The notes beneath the pieces are model-generated. The model did no database searches. It was not told the origin of the DNA and saw only the letters and a list, made by a program, of their open reading frames with translations. From contig CAJGCV010000073.1 in assembly GCA_904501915.1 (NCBI GenBank), positions 1 to 9,686 of the forward strand: a DNA stretch of 9,686 nt, written 5' to 3'. The DNA comes from an uncultured Akkermansia sp. GTDB lineage: Bacteria > Verrucomicrobiota > Verrucomicrobiia > Verrucomicrobiales > Akkermansiaceae. The position numbers and the translations under genes are program-made. Positions 1 through 5,973 of this stretch are shown piece after piece; within the stretch, counting starts at the first letter, position 1, and each line of letters starts with the position of its first letter.

Positions 1-300
1 ATGCTCGTGGTGGTGCTCGCCCTCCTCGGCGGCGTGGTCATGCGTGCAGGCTTCGCCATGTTCGTGGTGGTGCTCGCCCTCCTCGGCGGCGTGGTCATGC
101 GTGCAGGCTTCGCCATGTTCGTGGTGGTGCTCGCCCTCCTCGGCGGCGTGGTCATGCGTGCAGGCCTCACCATGCTCGTGGTGGTGTTCGCCCTCCTCGG
201 CAGCGGGGTCATGCGTGCAGGCTTCACCATGTTCGTGGTGGTGTTCGCCCGCTTCGGCGGCGTGGTCATGCGTGCAGACTTCGCCATGCTCGTGGTGGTG
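1..300. repeat. Tandem 57-bp repeats, five full copies plus a partial
   Basis: Full copies lie at 1-57, 58-114, 115-171, 172-228 and 229-285; a sixth, partial one of 15 bases ends at 300. Each unit starts with ATGCTCGTGGTGGTG or ATGTTCGTGGTGGTG on the plus strand. The three leftmost copies differ from one another at only a few bases. The two rightmost, which encode the N-terminal side of the minus-strand protein, carry more changes, including one His-to-Pro (copy 172-228) and Ala-to-Val and Glu-to-Ala (copy 229-285). The period is a multiple of three, so copy-number change keeps the frame. The array touches the window edge, so the total copy number is unknown. Confidence 0.95.
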
Positions 301-381
301 ATGTTCCGCCGGAGCATCTGCAGCGTATACGGCAGAGTATGATAATGCGGCTACGAAGCCTAAAAAGAGATTCAGTTTCAT
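1..381 (-). CDS. Exported His-rich repeat protein, 3' end cut by window (putative metal-binding protein or adaptor N-terminus)
   Basis: Read leftward from an ATG at 381-379, this frame stays open for 127 codons to the window edge, so the protein is incomplete. Residues 1-20 form a typical signal peptide (MKL start, hydrophobic core, VYA before ADAPAEH). Then come HHHEH and five full copies of a 19-residue unit, consensus GEACTHDHAAEEGEHHHEH, giving about 34 His and 5 Cys in the roughly 107 residues after the signal. Such clusters bind divalent metals in many periplasmic proteins, and some CzcB-type adaptors carry His-rich N-terminal stretches; function here is inference. The ATG directly follows the TAA of the TolC-like gene with no spacer and no Shine-Dalgarno, which suggests translational coupling. 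It may be a stand-alone metal buffer or the N-terminus of the RND adaptor. The opposite strand is also open but encodes only hydrophobic repeats with no signal or context. Confidence 0.8.
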   Translation of the reverse strand, partial: MKLNLFLGFVAALSYSAVYAADAPAEHHHHEHGEVCTHDHAAEAGEHHHEHGEACTHDPAAEEGEHHHEHGEACTHDHAAEEGEHHHEHGEACTHDHAAEEGEHHHEHGEACTHDHAAEEGEHHHEH

Positions 382-1668
382 TTATTTAGCAATATATTCT
401 GGGTTAAGGTACTGAAGTTCCACCTGCGTGGTCAGAAGTTTAGTCATGCAATCGATATAATTCATGCGGCGCAGATATGCTTCCTGGCGGGCATCCGCCA
501 CAGCTGGCAGTTTCGTTTCGCCGATAGCATATAATTCCTCCTGCTTTTTCTCGGCAGCAGCCAGATGAGACACGCGCTCCTGCTCAGCGAGGCAATGCTT
601 CAGCAAGAGTTTCTGCATATCCGCAAGAGAAACACTTTGCAACATGAGGTCGCGCCAGACCTGCACAGCGTCATATTCCTTGATATCGCGTTCTGCGGCA
701 GCCTGGGCTATACCCTCCTTATTGCGATTCCAGAGGGGGAGGCTCATGCCGATGCCCAGGCCAATCTTGCTGTTTCCGTCATCGTGTTCGAACCCGGGAC
801 CGACGGAAATTTCCGGATACTGCTTGCGGATTTCGCGTTGAAGTTCAGCCTCGCTGGTATCATGTGCGGCCATTGCAGCCTGTAATGCAGGGTGCTTTAA
901 TAATTGCGCCTCAGTAGGAGCAGCAACTGCCGCAGGTATGTTCTCAGGCAGATGCCCGGAAAGTTCAACGGAACGCATATCGGGGTGCAGCCCCAGCAAC
1001 TTCAGTAGTTGCAGATGCTCGTCCAGGTGAGTCTGCTCCATTTCCTGCAGTTCTTTCTGGCCATCATTCAAACGCCGGCAGATAACCTGGAAATCCGCAA
1101 ACTCCATTTCGCCCAGTTCGTGCATACGCTGGGCGCTCTCCTGTTCTTCGGAGAGGCGTCTGACGCGGTCCTGCATGAGGTGCAGTTTGGCGTGAGTGGA
1201 CATCACGCGATATCGCAGCGTATCCAGTTCTACAAGATAGGCTCGTTCCTTGGACAACATGGTCTTGTAATCAGCCTCCTTATAGCATTCTGCCACTTTT
1301 TCGGCAAGAGATGGCAACCCTGTGACAGGCAGGGTCAGGGATAAGCCGACACCGCGGTTCGTTACATCTGCTTCACGGATGTGTTTGACATCTGCAGAAA
1401 TGGCAGGGTCTTCCCACCAACCGGCAGTTTCTGCCACAGCTGTGCTGCGGGCATAATTCAAACGATACTTGTTCAATTCAGGGTTCAGCAGCAAGCCGAT
1501 GTCATGCAATCTGGAAAGGCTCATCGGCTGCGATGATTTGCAGACGCTGGCAGAAATCTGCTGCCAGGCCATAGTATCCTGTTGCAAATCTATAGGTTTA
1601 GGAGCATACAGGGTGCAGGCCGCTATCGATAGCGGTAAAATACACCCCAAGGGGAATGTTAATTTCAT
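382..1668 (-). CDS. TolC/CzcC-like outer-membrane efflux lipoprotein
   Basis: This 428-residue protein belongs to the outer membrane efflux (OEP/TolC) family, whose trimers form the exit duct of tripartite pumps. The N-terminus is a lipoprotein signal with lipobox I15-A-A-C18, so the mature protein should be lipidated at Cys18, as in many CusC/CzcC relatives. The family's internal duplication is visible. The first half has NPELNKYRLNYARS (62-75) and GVGLSLTLPVTG (106-117). The second has HPALQAAMAAHDTSEAE (259-275), YPEISVGPGFEHDD (284-297) and IGLGIGMSLPLWNRNKEGIAQA (302-323). Long helices around 130-225 and 325-420 fit the periplasmic coiled coils. Length is normal for the family. Flanking Cys/His-rich exported proteins point to a metal rather than a drug substrate; this is inference. 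The metal cannot be told from the sequence. The ATG has no clear Shine-Dalgarno. Confidence 0.88.
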   Translation of the reverse strand: MKLTFPLGCILPLSIAACTLYAPKPIDLQQDTMAWQQISASVCKSSQPMSLSRLHDIGLLLNPELNKYRLNYARSTAVAETAGWWEDPAISADVKHIREADVTNRGVGLSLTLPVTGLPSLAEKVAECYKEADYKTMLSKERAYLVELDTLRYRVMSTHAKLHLMQDRVRRLSEEQESAQRMHELGEMEFADFQVICRRLNDGQKELQEMEQTHLDEHLQLLKLLGLHPDMRSVELSGHLPENIPAAVAAPTEAQLLKHPALQAAMAAHDTSEAELQREIRKQYPEISVGPGFEHDDGNSKIGLGIGMSLPLWNRNKEGIAQAAAERDIKEYDAVQVWRDLMLQSVSLADMQKLLLKHCLAEQERVSHLAAAEKKQEELYAIGETKLPAVADARQEAYLRRMNYIDCMTKLLTTQVELQYLNPEYIAK

Positions 1669-1790
1669 ACGTGTGAGAGGAAGGTGTTCGTGCGCGCGCA
1701 GGCGCGGCGTTACATTATGTTTTTAGCCCTCAGCAGGGCATAAGTAAAGCAAATTCTCGCCCGAAAGCAGGAAATCGGGCCACAAAAAAG
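1669..1790. other. Intergenic spacer with two GC-rich hairpins
   Basis: This 122-bp spacer separates the small Cys/His-rich gene from the TolC-like gene. It holds two inverted repeats: GCCCGA/TCGGGC at 1759-1780 (10-base loop) and GCCCT/AGGGC at 1726-1739 (4-base loop). Read on the minus strand, neither is followed by a clean run of T, so neither is a convincing intrinsic terminator; either could act as a processing or attenuation site that sets the ratio of the first gene to the pump genes. A CATAAT -10-like hexamer (minus strand, 1719-1714) lacks a good -35 partner. No coding sequence is supported here. Confidence 0.4.
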
Positions 1791-2171
1791 TTAACAACGT
1801 TGCGGTTGTCTATATCCCGGGTATGGAGGATGTTGCACTGTTGAGGAAACATGCACCATCTGTGTCCACAAGCGGGCATCACGGACCAGATGACAGCGGG
1901 TGGCATCATGAGGAATCCCAGCCAGTTCCGTAGAAGCGTGTCTCGCCCCGGCATCATGCAGAATGCTGATGCGGTCGTGACAATGGGAATGATGGTGGTG
2001 ATTCTGTATATGTTGGTCGGAATGCTCCGCCTCATGTCCGTGACAAACTGCCAGCGTACAACAATTCTGCGCGCTGCAACACACGCCCGGTACATCCAAT
2101 GATGCACCAGTCATAAACACAGGCAGCAGCAGCAGCACAACCACCAGCATGATGCGTGACAAAGTCCTCAC
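1791..2171 (-). CDS. Small exported Cys/His-rich putative metal-binding protein
   Basis: I do not recognise the family. The 126-residue product has a signal-like N-terminus: Arg at 2 and 6, a Leu/Val-rich core about 8-19, then TGA-SLDVPG. It continues with a dense metal-ligand segment: Cys 31, 32, 37, 38 and 43, HGHEAEH (44-50), and NHHHHSHCHD (57-66). In all there are 8 Cys and 16 His. The GTG at 2171 keeps the positively charged start of the signal peptide; an ATG at codon 8 (2150) is an alternative but loses it. It is the first gene of the probable metal-efflux operon and is followed by a TolC-like duct and a second His-rich exported protein, so a periplasmic metal sensor, buffer or chaperone is the natural inference. 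The His-rich N-terminal half is the better supported part; an overlapping frame is open over the C-terminal part, so a frameshift near residue 66 cannot be excluded. Confidence 0.6.
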   Translation of the reverse strand: MRTLSRIMLVVVLLLLPVFMTGASLDVPGVCCSAQNCCTLAVCHGHEAEHSDQHIQNHHHHSHCHDRISILHDAGARHASTELAGIPHDATRCHLVRDARLWTQMVHVSSTVQHPPYPGYRQPQRC

Positions 2172-2180
2172 AACGCGGAC

Positions 2181-2209
2181 ATTTAGCCAGCTTCTTCCCC
2201 TTTTGTCAA
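2181..2209 (-). promoter_or_regulatory. Candidate promoter of the metal-efflux operon
   Basis: On the minus strand there is a perfect TTGACA (2209-2204), then 17 bases, then CTAAAT (2186-2181). The -35 matches the sigma-70 consensus fully but the -10 matches only 3 of 6, so the call rests on the -35 and on its place just upstream of the first operon gene. The start point would fall near 2174, only a few bases before the GTG at 2171. That implies a very short or absent leader, or use of the downstream ATG at 2150. Confidence 0.35.
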
Positions 2210-2305
2210 GACTCTACTACTGTATTTGCGCAATTATTTTTTATACACATGTGCCACAAAGTTATTACGCAGAACAGGACAATTCCGCGCATAACCTTAG
2301 CTCCC

Positions 2306-2320
2306 GTGTGATAATCACAC
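2306..2320. promoter_or_regulatory. Perfect inverted repeat, candidate operator
   Basis: GTGTGATAATCACAC is a perfect dyad with 6-base arms (GTGTGA/TCACAC) around a TAA centre. It lies in the divergent region between the metal operon and the sigma factor gene, just upstream of the candidate -35 of the latter. The arms resemble TGTGA/TCACA half-sites of CRP/FNR-type regulators, but the centre is shorter than the usual six bases, so the regulator is not assigned. Confidence 0.45.
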
Positions 2321-2332
2321 CAAATTTCTGGC

Positions 2333-2360
2333 TTGCGTTATCGCGGATTTCTGATAGTAT
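2333..2360 (+). promoter_or_regulatory. Weak candidate promoter of the sigma factor gene
   Basis: TTGCGT (2333-2338), 16 bases, TAGTAT (2355-2360) make a partial sigma-70 match (3 of 6 and 4 of 6). The start point would fall close to 2367, almost at the GTG codon at 2370, so the message would be nearly leaderless. A true promoter further upstream is equally possible. Confidence 0.25.
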
Positions 2361-2369
2361 GGCAGGCGA

Positions 2370-3032
2370 GTGCTGCCAGAAGATTCCATCACCAGTCCGA
2401 GTGACAACGAGCTTGAAAAGCTTGCTGCCAGTACGCGGCGCAGCCTCATCATGCGCCTGGGGGACTGGAATGACCAGCGCAGCTGGGATGAATTCTACCG
2501 CACATACTGGCGGCTTATCTATTCGGTAGCCATTAAATCCGGATTGCGGGAGGACGAAGCCTGGGATGTTGTGCAGGAAACAGTGCTGACCATTGCCAAA
2601 CAGAGTCTTAAGGGAAGCTACAACCCCGAGCGAGGGTCATTCAAAATGTGGCTCTGGAATATCACCCGCTGGCGTATCAACGACCAGTTCCGCCAGCGAG
2701 GCAAAGCCCCTGCCCCTGCGACATCTACCGGAGAAAGCAGTCCCACACGGGAACCCGTAGAAAATGTGCCGGATACCTCCTCGCACAATTTCACAGAAAT
2801 GTGGGAGCGCGAGTGGCAGCAGAATGTCATGAAAGCCGCCCTTGAGCGTGTGAAAATGCGAGTTTCTCCCCGGCAGTTCCAGATTTTTGACTACAACGTA
2901 CTCCAAGGGATGAACGCAACAGAGGTGCGGCGTAAACTGGGCGTAAGCATCACACAGGTTTACCTGGCCAAGCACCGCGTAGGCACTCTGCTGAAGAAAG
3001 AAATAGCCTACATACGCGAGCAGGAAAAATAA
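2370..3032 (+). CDS. ECF-type RNA polymerase sigma factor
   Basis: This 220-residue protein has the two conserved domains of a group 4 sigma-70 factor, which directs RNA polymerase to a limited set of promoters. Region 2 spans about 25-110: SLIMRLGDWNDQRSWDEF, then DEAWDVVQETVLTI (62-75, core-binding region 2.2) and FKMWLWNITRWRINDQFRQ (91-109, -10 recognition). A Pro/Ser/Thr-rich linker runs 112-140. Region 4 spans about 165-213, with the helix-turn-helix NATEVRRKLGVSITQVYLAKHR (182-203) for -35 recognition. The S-L-I-x-R-L opening and FQIFDYNVLQG motif are of the style seen in Planctomycetes and Verrucomicrobia. GTG at 2370 is the first usable start after the in-frame TAG at 2355; the next, ATG at 2451, would remove the conserved opening. 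No anti-sigma gene is adjacent. It diverges from the metal operon, and control of that operon is possible but unproven. Confidence 0.9.
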   Translation: MLPEDSITSPSDNELEKLAASTRRSLIMRLGDWNDQRSWDEFYRTYWRLIYSVAIKSGLREDEAWDVVQETVLTIAKQSLKGSYNPERGSFKMWLWNITRWRINDQFRQRGKAPAPATSTGESSPTREPVENVPDTSSHNFTEMWEREWQQNVMKAALERVKMRVSPRQFQIFDYNVLQGMNATEVRRKLGVSITQVYLAKHRVGTLLKKEIAYIREQEK

Positions 3033-3033
3033 T

Positions 3034-3903
3034 TCAAACCTGCCAGATACCGCCGCGCTGCAACGCTGCCTGCAGAGACTCCAGCACAGCTTCGCGCGTA
3101 TAACCGGCCGTGCGGAGCGATTCTATGGAACGGGCGCCATCTCGTTTGGCAAGGCGTTTCCCGGCATTGTCGCGCAACAGGCTGTGGTGACAATACAGAG
3201 GAACCGGCAGCCCCAGCACCCCCTGCAAGGTGCGGTGAATATGGGTGGATTCGAATAAATCCTCTCCACGCGTTACATGCGTGACACCTTGCGCGGCATC
3301 ATCCACCACTACCGCCAGATGATAACTGGCGGGAAAATCCTTGCGCGCCAGGACCGGGTCTCCATAAAGAGTCGGCACACAGCGCTGAGTCCCGCGGTGC
3401 AAATCATGCCAGGCAGGGCAGCCAATCATATCCTGAGCGCGGCGCATGTCCAGGCGCCAGGTATGCGGCATACCGGACGCCAGTTTTTCGGCCACAGCAT
3501 CCGGGGACAGACGGCGACACGTGCCTGGATACAAATAGCCAAGCGACGCATGCGGCGCCCTGCCCATCTCAGCCACCTGCGCCTTGATTTCCGAACGCGT
3601 GCAGAAACAGGGATACAGCAGTCCCATTTCACGCAGCCGGGTAAGCACATCCTGGTATAACGGAAAGCGCTGTGTCTGCACCAGCACCTCGCCATCAAAA
3701 CGAAGCCCGAGCCATTCCAGGTCTTCATACATGAGCTGCAGATACTCCGGGCGCTGGGCGCGCTGGTCAATATCCTCCACACGCAGCAGGCAGCAGCCCC
3801 CATGCGCATCTGCCAGGCGGCGAGCCTGCATGGCTGCCAGCAGATGCCCCACATGCAGCGGACCGCTCGGGCTGGGCGCAAATCGAGTTATCACCTTCCT
3901 CAT
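3034..3903 (-). CDS. gluQ: Glutamyl-Q tRNA(Asp) synthetase
   Basis: GluQRS activates glutamate and transfers it to the queuosine base at position 34 of tRNA(Asp), without charging the tRNA 3' end. The 289-residue product opens with the class I synthetase signature RFAPSPSGPLHVGHL (7-21; HVGH at 17-20) and carries the KMSKS-like loop KRLAKRD (249-255). A zinc site of the family's C-x-C ... Y ... C type is visible as Cys99, Cys101 and Cys129, with a Tyr at 123 or 125. It lacks the C-terminal anticodon-binding half of full GluRS, and this length (about 290-310) is normal for GluQRS. RVEDID (41-46) and ARKDFPASYHLAVVVDDA (186-203) are also typical. Its presence implies that the organism has Q-modified tRNA. 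Weak AGAAAAG precedes the ATG. It converges on the sigma gene with one base between the stop codons. Confidence 0.93.
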   Translation of the reverse strand: MRKVITRFAPSPSGPLHVGHLLAAMQARRLADAHGGCCLLRVEDIDQRAQRPEYLQLMYEDLEWLGLRFDGEVLVQTQRFPLYQDVLTRLREMGLLYPCFCTRSEIKAQVAEMGRAPHASLGYLYPGTCRRLSPDAVAEKLASGMPHTWRLDMRRAQDMIGCPAWHDLHRGTQRCVPTLYGDPVLARKDFPASYHLAVVVDDAAQGVTHVTRGEDLFESTHIHRTLQGVLGLPVPLYCHHSLLRDNAGKRLAKRDGARSIESLRTAGYTREAVLESLQAALQRGGIWQV

Positions 3904-3910
3904 CGCTTTT

Positions 3911-3943
3911 CTAAAAACCCGCGCGGCTGATACCGCACGGGTT
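3911..3943 (-). terminator. Intrinsic terminator of the ABC operon, directly before gluQ
   Basis: Read on the minus strand, AACCCGTGCGG (3943-3933) pairs with CCGCGCGGGTT (3926-3916) over 11 bp with one G-T wobble and a 6-base loop (TATCAG). It runs into five consecutive T (3917-3913). It follows the 664-residue protein gene by about 33 bases and ends 7 bases before the gluQ start codon. Confidence 0.9.
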
Positions 3944-3976
3944 GAAAAGAAACATCTTCTTAATGCAGAAGTTACA

Positions 3977-5971
3977 TCAGAACTTAGCTTTGAGAATAAT
4001 ATCCGTTACACGCTTTGCCCCTTCGCCCGCAGTCGTGGAACGGGGATAGAGACACTGGGCGCGGTAATAGTTCGACAAAGCAGAACCATATTCGCGGCTT
4101 TCCTCGCTGCGCTTTGCCTTTTCGAGAGCCTGAGTGAAATCATGTGCTGCAAGCGCATAGCGATTGAGGGCATCACGATACTTCGGATCTTCCTTGTAGC
4201 GGGGGTCATCTTCACCCTTTGCAAGCAGCATCTCATATGCCATGCAGGGGCCCATGACCGTATCTGCCTGAGCCGCCACATCAAGCTGCTCGAGCATGCC
4301 GTCAATCGTGCCAATAAGGGTGATAGCCTCCTTGTATTGAGCCTTCAATTCAGGGTCAACCGCAACCACTTCGAACTTATCCTGTTCATTGTAAATGGTG
4401 CGGTATTCCTTACGGCCTATGAGCGTACGGAATTCATCGCGAACAGGGTCCTGATTATCAATCTTCTCCAACTGTTCGCGGCCTTTGGCAATGTTCGGAT
4501 TCTTCGGCCAGATCTTACCAGCCTCCATCATCTCAGCATTAAACGTGGCATCATCGCCAGCCTTAAGCGCCTTGGCTGCATTGCGCAGGTGCATATCGCT
4601 CTGGGCTTTGCGGCCAGCACAATAACTGGTGAGCATGGTATCGTCAAAATCCGGATCAAGAGCCTTCATCTTGGAAGCAATCTCCTCCAATGCGCCGTAA
4701 TCACGTGCATTAAGTGCAGGAAGAGCGCGTTTGCGGAGATTCCAATATTCAGCAATGCGCTGGCGACCTTCCACCGGGAATGTGGCCACACTTTCCATGT
4801 ATTCACCCACGGCGACAGCCTGAATCAGGCTGTTGGTAGCTTCGCCCAGTTTGTTCTGGGCAAGCATGTTCGCCACAGCCTCCATATTCTGGTCAACTTC
4901 GCGTCGCATGTTGGCTGCCATAGTCGCCATGGTGCCGATAGTGGGCGGCAACCCCACGCCGCCTTCAAACATCTGGGCTGCCTGAGATTCACTATCCAGC
5001 TTCAAGGTCGTGTCGCCATCGTTGAAAATATGGCGGTACGTAAGGGCTCCAATCATGGCGTGATTATATCGGCGCTGCATGAGCAACGACACAATCGTGC
5101 TCTGGAAGTTAATTTTTGACAACTCAAGTGCAGCCACATTTTCTGCAGCATTCTTAATGCCAGTAGCCTCCAGAGAACTTATTTTCTTGGTATTGTGAGC
5201 AATTTTATATGTATTCGCTACCGCAGGAGGCCCACCACCGGAAGCGCTACCGCCCACGGTATTTCTCGTACTCTGGGTGCGGTTGGTATTACGGCTGGTC
5301 AGGATATTGGTATCCGAAACAAGACGGTCAATCTCCTTCTGCATCTTTTCATTCTTACGATTGCGTTCGCGGTTGGCATATTGCGCAGCAAGGGCACTGG
5401 CCATGGCACTGGCCAACGCGCCAGACTGTTCACCATCGCCGACGTATTCATTCATTTCGTACAAGCCACGGGCAATCTTAACGAGGTTCTCACTACCCAC
5501 CTCCTTGCGTGAACGCGCTCCTTTCCGGGTAATATTCAGAACCTCCTTCATTTTTTTGCGATAGTTTCTGGCAGCTTTGCTATCGTCGGGGTTCTGACGC
5601 AGATATTTTTCAAAGCGGGCACGTACTGCCGCATTGTTACCCACATCAAACTTGGCGCCGTTGTAGCTCATCGTATCGCCGGAAGGATCCATCAGCGGCA
5701 TCTCGAGCCCCAGCACCTGGGGATTCGGAGTTTCGCCACTGCTCTCATCCACATGAGATTTACCCACATTGGGAACATGCTCCATCTGCCCCGTCTGGGG
5801 CTGGTTCATCTGCATCATGGGCTGCTGGGCGCCGCTAGCCTGGCGCTGGGCATCTGCAGCAGAGAACCCACCTGGTCTCTTAGCTGAACCAAGGCCCTGC
5901 GCACCGGCGGGAACCAACGAGAGCAAACCGCAGGCTAAAGGCAATAATACTATATAGGAAATCGGTTTCAT
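3977..5971 (-). CDS. Secreted helical-repeat (TPR-like) protein of unknown function
   Basis: I do not recognise this 664-residue protein. It begins with a signal peptide (hydrophobic 6-20, AGA cleavage motif at 22-24). A low-complexity, Gln/Met/Gly/Pro-rich segment follows to about 95 and is probably disordered. The rest is mostly helical. ARFEKYLRQNPDDSKAARNYRKK (118-140) looks like a TPR-type helix pair, and 200-220 is a charged, coiled-coil-like stretch. A Ser/Thr/Gly linker covers about 222-250. Helical repeats of TPR character recur at about 365-390, 405-440, 460-500 and 605-660. No catalytic motif is seen. It starts 2 bases after the stop of the small anchored protein, in one operon with an ABCG-type transporter, and is followed by the terminator. 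A periplasmic or surface scaffold working with that transporter is inference. Long open frames on the opposite strand across this gene are shadows. Confidence 0.85.
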   Translation of the reverse strand: MKPISYIVLLPLACGLLSLVPAGAQGLGSAKRPGGFSAADAQRQASGAQQPMMQMNQPQTGQMEHVPNVGKSHVDESSGETPNPQVLGLEMPLMDPSGDTMSYNGAKFDVGNNAAVRARFEKYLRQNPDDSKAARNYRKKMKEVLNITRKGARSRKEVGSENLVKIARGLYEMNEYVGDGEQSGALASAMASALAAQYANRERNRKNEKMQKEIDRLVSDTNILTSRNTNRTQSTRNTVGGSASGGGPPAVANTYKIAHNTKKISSLEATGIKNAAENVAALELSKINFQSTIVSLLMQRRYNHAMIGALTYRHIFNDGDTTLKLDSESQAAQMFEGGVGLPPTIGTMATMAANMRREVDQNMEAVANMLAQNKLGEATNSLIQAVAVGEYMESVATFPVEGRQRIAEYWNLRKRALPALNARDYGALEEIASKMKALDPDFDDTMLTSYCAGRKAQSDMHLRNAAKALKAGDDATFNAEMMEAGKIWPKNPNIAKGREQLEKIDNQDPVRDEFRTLIGRKEYRTIYNEQDKFEVVAVDPELKAQYKEAITLIGTIDGMLEQLDVAAQADTVMGPCMAYEMLLAKGEDDPRYKEDPKYRDALNRYALAAHDFTQALEKAKRSEESREYGSALSNYYRAQCLYPRSTTAGEGAKRVTDIILKAKF

Positions 5972-5973
5972 GC

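Noticed and set aside
1..300. Possible CRISPR array because of the regular tandem repeats
   Set aside because: The repeats are contiguous with no unique spacers, keep a reading frame, and encode a continuous protein segment.
1..342. Plus-strand open frame encoding hydrophobic repeats (LVVVLALLGGVVMRAG type), resembling a multi-membrane-segment protein
   Set aside because: It is the reverse complement of the His/Glu repeats. The minus-strand reading has a signal peptide, a start abutting the upstream stop, and an operon context, while the plus reading has none of these.
1730..2107. Second minus-strand frame of 125 codons overlapping the Cys/His-rich gene
   Set aside because: It lacks a signal peptide and any domain, and the Cys/His-rich motif and signal lie in the other frame. 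It is kept in mind only as a possible frameshift partner for the C-terminal half.
2226..2253. Two 8-bp palindromes (TTGCGCAA at 2226-2233 and CACATGTG at 2246-2253) in the divergent region
   Set aside because: Eight-base palindromes are common by chance, and neither sits at a telling distance from a candidate promoter.
2149..2529. Plus-strand frame of 126 codons upstream of and overlapping the sigma factor gene
   Set aside because: It overlaps the sigma gene in another frame and the divergent promoter region, and shows no domain or compositional sign of coding.
3584..5119. Plus-strand open frame of 511 codons
   Set aside because: It crosses the start of gluQ, the terminator and most of the 664-residue gene on the opposite strand, has no recognisable domain, and its composition is that of an antisense shadow.
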